Shown here: piece by piece, positions 40,444 through 50,899 of the stretch
Layout of the letters: each line of letters starts with the position of its first letter
Numbering within the stretch: the stretch's first letter is position 1
Origin: Ephemerocybe angulata
Lineage: Eukaryota > Basidiomycota > Agaricomycetes > Agaricales > Psathyrellaceae
Length of the DNA: 64,000 bases
NCBI GenBank assembly: GCA_013368325.1
Contig: JAACJK010000115.1
Location: 310,001-374,000 of the forward strand
Direction of reading: 5' to 3'
Position numbers and translations under genes: made by a program
Notes under the pieces: generated by a model
Databases searched by the model: none
What the model was told of the DNA's origin: nothing
What the model saw: only the letters and a program-made list of their open reading frames with translations

Positions 40444-40999
40444 CTATATGGTACCGGCGTGTGTGCGCTTCGGAGCACGTTCCACGATCTCACCCTCGAG
40501 CTCCCGCCTTCGGAGACTCAAGTACCTGAGGGTGCGGAGATCGCGCAGCACGAGCTCCGCGCGCCTGCGGAGGTCAGCAGCTGGTGCCGCACCGCCTCCC
40601 GTGATCTTTTGCTTCAGTTTACTGAGACCGGAGCGCAAACCCCGTTCCTCAAGGACAGCGTCAAAGTCGAAAGCGCGGCGCTCTTGCTCTGCCAGTTCTT
40701 TCTTGCTGGGTCCTACAAGCTTTCTCTGCCATTTACTGAGAATAGAACGCAGACCGCGTTCCTCAAGGCCAAAAGCACGGGCCTCTACGCTGGACTCGTA
40801 CGAGAGCTCCCGAGCCGCGAGGGAGGCGAGATCATTGGACATTGCTTCTGTCGCCTAAAGGTTGGTTAAGAATTTGAGTGAGAGGGATGTTCAAACTGGG
40901 TAGTGGAGAGGGGTGACGTACGGGAACGGGTATAGCGAGGACGCTGGAGCCGCTAAGGATGAGGGCGCTGAGGAGCATGAGGGTCGTGGCGAAACGCAT
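40444..40999 (-). CDS. Small secreted protein with internal repeats and dibasic sites
   Basis: Two exons. Exon 1 (40922-40999) encodes a 26-residue signal peptide (MRFATTLMLLSALILSG...). Intron 40855-40921 is GTACGT...CTTTAG, phase 0. Exon 2 (40444-40854) encodes 136 residues, for a total of 162. The mature region has two imperfect units, each with LEERGLRS followed by LSK...K (GLEERGLRSILSKWQRKL and VLEERGLRSGLSKLKQKI), separated by ERRAF, with LRRRAE after the second. The RR/RRR sites fit Kex2-type processing into repeated peptides. No cysteines. It shares exon layout and Arg/Glu/Leu-rich style with the zinc-finger family further right, but lacks their finger. Function unknown. Confidence 0.75.
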
Positions 41000-42796
<1,797 letters not shown>

Positions 42797-42826
<30 letters not shown>

Positions 42827-43690
42827 TGGGGTGGTGGTGCTGGTGTTCGTGTTGTCGATGACCGGGCGGTGGTGCTTGTGTTCGCCTTTCGTTTTGGGCT
42901 AGTTTCCACACTATTTCTCGTGTCGCCCCCTTTTCTCAATCTCCCTTTCTTTACACTTCCCCTTCGACGTCACTTTCTCTTTCCCGTCGCGAGAGGATCG
43001 ACGCGACGAGTCCCCCGCTCTATGTCTCCCAGGAATCGAAAGATCCAAGATGGCGTGCCGATGCGGCTTGAGTCGTTGTTTCTTCAACTGTGGATTTTCG
43101 GGTGCCATTGAACTGGCGGTCTGCGACCGTGCTCGTGTTTGTGCGCGATGGGGCGGTGGTGTGGGTGTTTGCGCTTCGTTTCGGGCTCGTTTCGGGCCTG
43201 TGGATCTCGGTTGCGCGTTGTTTTGCTTGCGGTCGTTCGCTCTTCTTCTGAGCTCCTTTTCTCTTTTCGCTCCCTCTCGACATCTCTTTCTCTTCCCATC
43301 GCGACAGGATCGGCGCGACGGGTCCCCCAGCTCGATCTATCCTGGCAATCGAAAGAGTCGACGACGATGCACCGATCTGTGCCGCCGCTTCTCAACTGTG
43401 GATTCGCTCTCGGTGCTCGATGCTTAGGTTTCGATCCGGTGGGGGTCGGCGATCGTGCTCATTTGTATTCGACGGGGCGGTGGTGTTGGTGTCCGCCTTT
43501 CGTTTCATTTCGTTCCGCATCTTTGGAACCCGTGTTCGTTCCGTTTCCCCTGCGAGCGATCGCCCATCTCCCGAGCCCTTTCTCTTTTCGCTTCTCCTTC
43601 GTCATCCCTTTCTCTTTCCCGTCGCCCGAGAATCAGGTCGAAGAGTCCCTCGTTTCACATACCCTCGCCATCGAAAGAGTGAGTTATGTA
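42797..43690 (+). repeat. Diverged tandem repeat, about 310-320 bp unit, about 3 copies
   Basis: Anchor blocks CTCTTTCCCGTCGCGAGAGG / CTCTTCCCATCGCGACAGG / CTCTTTCCCGTCGCCCGAGA at about 42978, 43290 and 43612, each followed by ..CCCC.GCTC...AATCGAAAGA, and preceded by GGGCGGTGGTG..GTTCGCCTTTCG-like blocks. It begins inside the kinase fragment. No coding accepted: reading frames differ between copies. Confidence 0.7.
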
Positions 43691-43699
43691 TGTGTTTAT

Positions 43700-44660
43700 T
43701 GAGGTACATTCACGATGGGACTTGAGATTCCTCGGAAGCATCAAGCATAACCATGCGCCGTAGTCGACTTTCCTCATCGCTGAAAGAAGGTGGTTAGTAG
43801 TAGCCAAGGCGCTCTACAAGTGCAAACGACTTGACCAGTGGCGCGCAGAGTAGAGTCTATGCATGATCAGACGAATTAGAAATCAAGCATTGCCCTGAGT
43901 TTGTATTAATCGTCTTTTGATTGGGTTCAAATAATAAAATTCGTAAAACTGACCAATTGAGACGTAAGTTCTCTCTTTCTACGTAGTTCCTTCATCTACG
44001 GCGTCCGGAAACAATTCTGAGTAGTCGAGCACAATGTTGCTCAGTTTGATATGTGCGCATGTCTACTCGCAACGTCGGAGCGATGACATTCGGGCTTTGA
44101 TGCCTGAAAAGGGCGGTTGAAATCCCGCCTATTTTCTCGAGATGCATAGTCTACCGCAAGTATATGTTGTGTACAGGTCACGACTCGAGCGTAGTGAGTC
44201 ATACACACCATAGACGCGAAAATGGTGCTCTGAGTCGCCCCGGCGTTTCATTATTCATATCATCCGAGTTTACCATACTCTGTCTGTCTCCTAGCGTATC
44301 CAGTTCACTTGTATCAGGCTAATATACGCTGAGCTAATTCATGGTAAAGCGAAATAAATTGGACCCTCGCAAGGTGGGTACTCCATTGCGATGTTACACT
44401 GAGCATATGCTGTGTACAGCGGTGAGGGATGATGGATGGTTATCTTGGAGTATATGTCCGCAAGGGAGGAGCAGTGGAAGAGCCAGGGGGAGGTATGTCT
44501 TGCGACGAGACTACTCACACTTGGCTCTCCACGCGGTTTCTTAAGGTGCGCATTAAGGCGCGAACTAACGCCTCCCAGACCCCCGGCGTTCAGGAATTGG
44601 ACCTTGTCCGGGTAATATCACCTACTTATCACCTAACAGTTCAATGAATGGAAGCACTAT
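43700..44660. other. No gene recognised
   Basis: Short frames only. The right end is the 3' flank of the minus-strand gene at 44661. Confidence 0.45.
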
Positions 44661-45281
44661 CAACGGCGCTTTTGCCCAGGGTGCGCCACTAAAATGTGTT
44701 CGATAAGCTGCAACAAATAAACAAATAAACAAATGAAGTCAGATTGTGCGATGGATGAATCGTAATGTAGAGAGAATAGAGGGCGTACGTTGTTGTGGGC
44801 GTAGAACGGTCTGGGGCAGTAGGGGCACTTCAGGGCCTGGCCAATGGCGTGATTGGGTAGCGCGTGCTCTAGAATGTGTTCGTTATACTGCAACAAATAA
44901 CAAAATTAAACAAATGAAGACTCGTAATGTAGAGAGAATAGAGGGCGTACGTTGGTGCGGACGACGAACTGACGGGGGCAGTGGGGGCACTTCATGAGTA
45001 CGTGGGGAGTGCCCCCACGGCGCTCCAAACGCTCAGAGAGCTCGCTGATTAGGTCTCGGGTGGAGATGTCGGCCAGAACGTCGGTGCTGGTTTCGCGTAC
45101 GCTTATGTCATCAACGTATTCTCTGGCGCGGTGGGCGTCCTGGTGATAGGTGCGAACAACTAGTTGTAAGTGGTATATAGGTAGCGGGGGAGAGAGGAGG
45201 TTCACGTACATCTGAATGACCAGATACGAAGTTCGCAAGTGCGAGAGTGAGGGAGACGATGGAAAGGATGGAGACACGCAT
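44661..45281 (-). CDS. Secreted prepropeptide with two C2H2 zinc fingers
   Basis: Four exons: 45210-45281 (24-residue signal peptide MRVSILSIVSLTLALANFVS..), 44951-45139, 44789-44887, 44661-44708; all introns phase 0 with GTACGT/GTACGC donors; 135 residues in total. The pro-region has AREYVDDISVRE and ISTRDLISELSERLERR, ending in an RR dibasic site. The mature part carries two classical fingers: CPHCPRQFVVRTNYNEHILEH (CX2CX12HX3H, with F and Y core positions) and CPYCPRPFYAHNNLIEHILV..H (CX2CX12HX4H). Each finger is split by an intron between its CXXC and HX3-4H halves. The two introns have nearly the same sequence, showing tandem exon-intron duplication. A TATAAG lies about 90 bp upstream. 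I know no secreted C2H2 family of this form; role unknown, possibly a metal-stabilised peptide. Confidence 0.75.
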
Positions 45282-45544
45282 TACTTCAGAGGTTGTTGGC
45301 TTGAGGCGGTATTGGCTGTAGGTTTGAAATGTGAGAAGGAACGGGTATTCTACAACCCTTGGATGCGGTCTTATAGATTTTGGCAGACCAGTCACGTTTG
45401 ACCGTATGATTCGTATGTGTATTTCAACTTGCAAAATGGGTTTAGAGAAGCTGTTTTGTGGTGCTAATCAGATTGCTGCAGTAAAGGAACACGCCATAAA
45501 GGCGCTATGCACAAGGAAATATTGATGTTCTATATCGTAGTCCC

Positions 45545-45645
45545 CCGTGAAGGCCGATCTCGAGCTAAGAATAGCCAACAGGCAGTTATTGTACGTAAAT
45601 AGCCAAGACAGCAACTGTCTGGCGGCTCGAGATCGGCCTTCACGG
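45545..45645. repeat. Short foldback element with 21-bp perfect inverted repeats
   Basis: CCGTGAAGGCCGATCTCGAGC (45545-45565) is exactly reverse-complemented at 45625-45645, with 59 bp between. No clear target duplication. Possibly a tiny MITE or a strong hairpin. Confidence 0.7.
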
Positions 45646-45649
45646 AGGC

Positions 45650-46108
45650 TGGGCCAAGCTTCTGAAATTGAGTTTACCTGGTGACCGTCTCTGCATGATC
45701 TCCCATAGGGTATTCTCTGTGTTTCAAGACGATTTCACAAGACTTTCCCTGAAGAATTACGATATCGTTTTGCTGACTGACTAAGTATCATGTCCAACTA
45801 TCATTTGGTACGTTGCGCGTTGCGTAACTATGTCATGGAGATCCCGTCCGACAAAGATCTCCACGCCCTTCGTTACGCACTACCTGGCCTGGCTCAGATT
45901 GTAATATGGGATTATCCCCCACAAACCTTCCAAGGGCTGACTGTGGAATAGCCATAAATCGTAGCTAATCATCTTTCAGAATCTGCCTGCGTTCTCAATG
46001 CACAAGTTACACTAAGTTACATAACGGAGCCGCAGATCCCGATTGGGTGTGTACCTGCGACGTGATCCAACCTTGCGCGTTGACGTTCCGCTCACATCAC
46101 TTTCTTAG
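45650..46108. other. 5' region of the next gene; coding-like repeat at 45790-45905
   Basis: ATG 45790 opens MSNYHLVRCALRNYVM..DKDLHALRYAL. The same segment occurs on the minus strand at about 49110-49219 with an in-frame 12-nt difference and several third-position changes. No frame-keeping splice connects it to the exon at 46109, so it may be a separate relic. Confidence 0.4.
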
Positions 46109-46631
46109 ATCACATTCGATAGCCGGGAGTATGTCGACGAGCTCAGTGCCCGCGAATACTACGACGACGCTCTTGCGACTCGCGAGATACTATCCGACCT
46201 CTCGACTCGTGATCTCATCGACGAGCTGAGCGATCGCCTGGAGAGACGTTCCTACACTTGCCAGGTGTGCTCCAAGAGTTTCACCACAAGGGTACGCTTC
46301 CATCTCTCCCTCCTTGAACCTTCGTCCCCACCCTTGAGTGGAATACGATGGGAAGAGGGCAAATCTGTTTCTATGACAGTATGATTGCTCACCATCTCTA
46401 CTTTAGCCTTCGGGTAGCAGTGCCGTTTGCAAGAAGGAGAAGATCCAACACAAAATAACTGAGAAGTACCGCCAATACACCTGCACTGTTTGCAACAAGA
46501 CTTGGAACACTCGCGTGCGTAGCTTGAACAGACATTTATTTATCGGAAGCTGAATGCTGATGCCCTCCACTTTACAGCCTACAGGGATGGCCGCAGTGTG
46601 CTCCACCAAGAACGTCGATCATATATTCTGA
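46109..46631 (+). CDS. Zinc-finger prepropeptide family member (5' end uncertain)
   Basis: Three recognised exons: 46109-46291, 46407-46514, 46578-46631, phase 0 junctions (GTACGC..TTTAG and GTGCGT..ACAG), 114 residues to TGA. The pro-region is SREYVDELSAREYY then LSTRDLIDELSDRLERR with its dibasic site. The mature part has two modules of pattern CX2CX14CX6H: CQVCSKSFTTR.. with VCKKEKIQH, and CTVCNKTWNTR.. with VCSTKNVDH. Introns split both modules after TR, the same place as in the neighbour at 44661. A signal-peptide exon was not found: the donor-like GTGTGT at 46047 ends a candidate exon with no hydrophobic start. It is either 5'-truncated or uses an exon I missed. Confidence 0.65.
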
Positions 46632-47589
46632 GGGAACGTCGACCCTGGCTGATGTATTGCTTGCCTTTCTGTGACGTTCTGAGTCTCATTCTTGAGGCGG
46701 CTTCCTTACATATATCTCACCTTCGCAAGCCTACCGACACTGGCTTCGGCCGATTCCAGCGCTCTTTGAGCAGTACAGCCCTGGTCGTCGACCCCGCTTC
46801 TCCCAGTTCCCTCTTTCCCTCGTATTTATCGTTCGTTCGCTTCGTCTCCCTCTACGTATTCCGCTGCTTCGCACCTCAGTACTCTACATACTCATCAGCT
46901 AATAATCCAATTACACCTCGTCGGTTGTGCGCGGCCTCGAGGATTTCGTCACCCCACGAACTACTGAGCGCGCCTCACGTCTCTTCAGAGAAGCGATGGC
47001 GAGGCTCCCTTGAACGCATTGGTAACGTGTTTGACCCCAACGAACGCACCAGAACTTTTGTATCTCAATGCTGCCTTCGACGGTGTTAGTCCTCCATACC
47101 CGAGTGTCGTAACGATGAAGCGTCCGTAACGACACCGGGAGGTGGGGGCCGGTTACAAACATAACGGAATGTGGAATCTCATAGATCTCCGGCGGCGATT
47201 ATCAATTCTCCGTTATTTTCAGGAATTTCGCGAAAGTCAGGGCGCTCGTGGTCATTGGAAATGACTTACTGGAATCTGAGCCAAATTATTCACATGAATT
47301 CCTGATCGCGAACTTGTGTCACTGGAGCCGCAGCGATGCTTCAGAATGCATGATTGGGAGATCAGTAGTTGATATGTAGTGGAGGTGACCTTCCCCGCTG
47401 TTGGATTGACCGCCTTCATTGGACTCCTCTTTTTGGTTGGATATTAAATTCAATATGGTCGGTGAGCAGAGGATACCGATTCTAGTCCTATAGGCCTGAG
47501 CACCATACATACTACTCGTCAGAGTTGCCTAAGAACATGTGGACACCGAACGAATCTTCGACGGTATATGTGTATTCTAACCATGTTCT
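46632..47589. other. No gene recognised
   Basis: The plus frame 46598-47089 partly overlaps the last exon above and has no domain. Nothing else. Confidence 0.4.
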
Positions 47590-48025
47590 CTACTTGCTCG
47601 TTTTGGCCCAGCTGTGGTAACCATCCTTACTTTGCGGGCAGGTCTTGGATTTTTTCTAAGCGCAGATACATGAATAAAATGTATATCCCATACCAAGATG
47701 GTTCAATGTACGTACCCCGGTCTTGCTTTTGGCGAGACACTCTGTACACTCAAACTGGGTGCTGTGGTCATCCGACTTGCGGCGATCGAGACGCTCAGAG
47801 AGCTCGGCTATGAGCTCGCGCGTGGAGAGGCTGGACAAGGCCGCATCGGTGCGGGTGCTGAGCTCGTCGATATAATCGCGTGCTTCAAACATATCCTAGA
47901 AACGGTGTTATAGAAGAGTCTCTTTGCGAGTTTGGGTTATTTCTGAAACCCACGTAGGAGTAGCCTTTAGAAAGTACTGCGAGCGACGCAACAATAGAGA
48001 GAAGGTGGAGGGTAGGGAAATGCAT
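47590..48025 (-). CDS. Zinc-finger prepropeptide family member, complete
   Basis: Three exons: 47954-48025 (24-residue signal peptide MHFPTLHLLSIVASLAVLS..), 47716-47895 and 47590-47655; introns 47896-47953 (GTGGGT..CTAG) and 47656-47715 (GTACGT..TTAG), both phase 0; 105 residues. The pro-region ARDYIDELSTRT and LSTRELIAELSERLDRR ends with RR. The predicted mature peptide of about 42 residues has FECTECLAKSKTG joined across the intron to KKSKTCPQSKDGYHSW, pattern CX2CX12CX7H. Exon 1 has exactly the same length as in the gene at 44661. TATATAAC lies about 65 bp upstream (48086-48093). Confidence 0.75.
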
Positions 48026-48085
48026 TGGCGGTGTCGAAGACTGAATGGAGGAGTCGAGATTTGAAGGTGAGAGTTTATGCGCCTT

Positions 48086-48093
48086 GTTATATA
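48086..48093 (-). promoter_or_regulatory. TATA box of the 47590-48025 gene
   Basis: Minus-strand TATATAAC, 61-68 bp before the ATG at 48025. Confidence 0.5.
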
Positions 48094-48205
48094 CTCATTG
48101 ACAGTCCAAACGGAGTTTATCTCCATAGGCTAGCACTCTTCGCACCTGGGGATTTGCGTCAAACACAATTGGGAGTAGAACGAAACAATTCTAAAGAATC
48201 GTTAT

Positions 48206-48585
48206 AGGGCCGCTCAATTCTTAAGTTCGTTTCGAGTTCGTTTGTGTTCGATTCCTCCGTCCAAATTGGGAAGACGAAAAAGGACATTTGTGATGTCGGG
48301 TGCAAAGGTCCATCCTGAGGGTCCAACGCGCTTTTTCTCGAGACTTGCTCACCATAATCTCGGAAATGGATACAATGTTAGAATAGAACCTGCAAAGGTC
48401 ACCACCCGGCTCCATTGTAGACCAGAGGAGAGGACGGATACTCGAAGTACACCAACCTCTGGCCCACCCCGCTGTCAAGCGTGGGCGACAAAATCACCAT
48501 TGCATCAACTCCCTAACCGTTTTGGGACGGGAGGGTTTTCGAACTCGAATCGAACACGAAACGAACTTAAGAATTGAGGCGCCCT
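48206..48585. mobile_element. Non-coding inverted-repeat element, about 380 bp
   Basis: Ends AGGGCCGCTCAATTCTTAAG and (reverse complement of the right end) AGGGCGCCTCAATTCTTAAG continue as inverted repeats for about 50 bp through GTTCGTTTCG..GTTCGATTC. TAT flanks both sides (48203-48205, 48586-48588). The interior has no gene. MITE-like; the TSD of 3 bp is weak evidence for the class. Confidence 0.65.
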
Positions 48586-48589
48586 TATG

Positions 48590-50100
48590 CACTAACCCCG
48601 CTACAGGTTTCCCTCTGATTACTACTCCCGAGTGCATGGTCACCTGCAGACTTACCAAATATTCCAGGGCTCTTTTCCCCATTCATTTCGTGAGCGCAGT
48701 GTTCCCCGCCGGACTTTTCGGGCTCTGGAAGACAGATTAGATTTCCGGATCAGCCCATCTAACCGAACATTTACGTACCTGGCACCTGCACATCCTCAGC
48801 GATCGACCGGAAGAGCCTTCATACCCGTAGATATCCGATCTGCCGAGTCGGGGCACGATCCGTCGAGCTGTAAAAGCCGAAATGTGGACGCGTAAGTTGA
48901 ATGATATGAGTTCCCCGGCTCTTCAAGAACGCGACACGTACCATGGTGAATGTTAAGGATCGGGAGTCATAGTATTGAATACCTGTGCGACTACACACCT
49001 AAAGCGCACGGCCGGTATATACAATAAAATAATGAAGCGCTCGCAAAATTCTAATCTGAGGCAGAGACAAAAGCGAATAAGAACCCCGAAATTTGTATGC
49101 GCCGTACGTATAGGTCGGGTTTCATGGGAAGATAATACCATATGGGCCCAGGTACATAGAGCGTAACGAAGTGCGTGGAGATCTTTGTCCATTATATAAT
49201 TACGCAACGCGCAATGCACGTAGGACCGGTTGAGTATTTATAACTTGTGGTCCTGAAAGTGTCGGCGCGCTCTATGATCGAAAAAACCAAATAAGTAGTC
49301 AGCAAAACGATAACACCTCTATCTCCTTTCCCCTTTGCCAGTCCAATAAGGAGAACGTATATGATGGTATAGGGCTCTATTTTGCACAGGAATTGAGGCG
49401 GTGTGACACGGGCTGGAAGTTCCCAGCGCGACCAGCACGGCGGCGCAACGTGCCACGGGCGCCAATTTCATACATCAGCGTGATATATTACTGAGGTGCT
49501 CGGAAGGACTGTGATCAAATAGCCACAGCCAATACTGCATTATTCCATAATTCCATCGAGGCTATAATTAGGGCAGTGTTCGTTTTGAAACGCAGAGAAG
49601 GTACCATCGCATCGAAATTGTCTGTGGTGTTAAGGCGCGTTGAACGTGATCGATGGTGTCCCGCTACCTACTACGATGACATCGGTTTGTTAGGCAACTC
49701 TTTACGACTATGCAGTGGTCTCCTTCATTTCATAATCTTAAGGAATATTGAGCAATCGAGAGGCGTATTCAAGCGAGGGATGTAGACCGGAATCCATCCC
49801 TAATATTCCCTTGATTGGCGCAATATATCTACTTAAGAATTGCGCTGGAAACTGGCCAAGCTGTGTGAGGCCCGGAGACCTCATTTCTCTTCTCTGTAGG
49901 TTCTGACAATCCAAAGTATGTGAAGCTGTTGTCCGAGTCCTGCGAGTAGATGTCGGCGGCACGAGACGGCACAGCGCCCATCAACATCAATTGGCATTCA
50001 TCGATGCCCTGATCATGATGCCCTTGGTTCCGACGTCGACCTTGCACTGACCCCATCCTACCCCAACCAACTTCTATGTACCCATATGCTGAGTCCGCAT
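48590..50100. other. No gene recognised; minus-strand coding-like relic at 49110-49219
   Basis: At 49110-49219 (minus) RCALRNYIMDKDLHALRYAL mirrors the segment at 45790-45905. Otherwise short frames without support. Confidence 0.4.
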
Positions 50101-50119
50101 CCCATCTCTGGAGTCTGAA

Positions 50120-50890
50120 TTCATCCCACCGCTCGATGGGAGGACGATACAGCGCGATGGGTCAAGGCGAGGAACCTCAGCAACGACGTCAATGACATCC
50201 CCGCCCACCCCATCTACTCGGAATGCGTGAAGAACGTCGCTGCCAAATGCAGCTCCATGGACCTCGACCGGGACTCGCAGGCCCCGTTGACTGCGTTGTG
50301 CTCCTCAGCTTGGACCCACTACTGCCTCGACCCCACCAGTAACCGCCCAGGTCGGCTATCGCAGTGAACCCCAGTACCCACGTCGGAACCTTCATGCTCA
50401 GGCAGCATCTCAGTGCAGGAGATAAAGGCATTCGAGGACGAGCTTGAGGTCACAGGGGGGTATGAGAGTCGACCGGTGAGTACTCGTTCTGTACTTCACC
50501 ACCCCTTCGCATTCTGTTTCGTCGTTTCTATCCCTATTTGAGCTGTGAGCTGTGATGATTCGTAGACGCGAACCGCTCGCCTTCGACACACCTATGCTAC
50601 ATCTTTGTCAAGCTCTAGTGAGGCCTTATCTTCCTCCCGGAGGTGAGGATCTCACCCCTCCACGATATCCTCCGGGGCGAACAGGCCTTACAGATGGCCT
50701 CGAGGTGGAGGTTGAGAACGTGGTGATCGACCTCCTTGGCTCGACTGCCTCTATGACGATCACCAAGAACACCACCATCGTCCTAAACGGCGAGTGCAGC
50801 GGACACCATCCAGGCATCGTACGAGCAGATCCGCTCGCTCATTGCGGATCGGGATCAGTTCGGCGCTCTCAAGGGCACCAAAGGTACGTC
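50120..50890 (+). pseudogene. HSP60: HSP60 chaperonin relic
   Basis: Fragments of mitochondrial HSP60 in order: IYSECVKNVAAKCSSMDL (about 50210), a frame-shifted stretch matching the TTAEIAQV..THVGT block (about 50330-50395), FEDELEVTGGYESRP followed by a GTGAGT donor (about 50430-50475), then VVIDLLGSTASMTITKNTTI with VLNGE (about 50725-50800) and ADTIQASYEQIRSLIADRD (about 50810-50860). HSP60 folds imported proteins in mitochondria. Multiple frame changes, loss of the ATP-binding N-terminus and stop codons between blocks show it is dead. One or more introns are retained, so it is a decayed gene copy rather than a processed one. Confidence 0.75.
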
Positions 50891-50899
50891 GTGCTCCGT

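Noticed and set aside
40459..40869. Plus-strand 136-residue frame over the secreted-protein gene
   Set aside because: The minus strand has signal peptide, phase-0 intron and repeats; the plus frame has none of these.
43050..43725. Arg/Phe-rich frames in the 42.8-43.7 kb region as repeat proteins
   Set aside because: The frame is not kept between the tandem DNA units, so translation is incidental.
48236..48250. GTTCGATTCC resembles a tRNA B box
   Set aside because: It is part of the inverted repeat of the 48206-48585 element; no A box, acceptor stem or cloverleaf around it.
50189..50431. Minus-strand 80-residue frame as a gene
   Set aside because: Antisense to the HSP60 relic, whose plus-strand blocks are recognisable.
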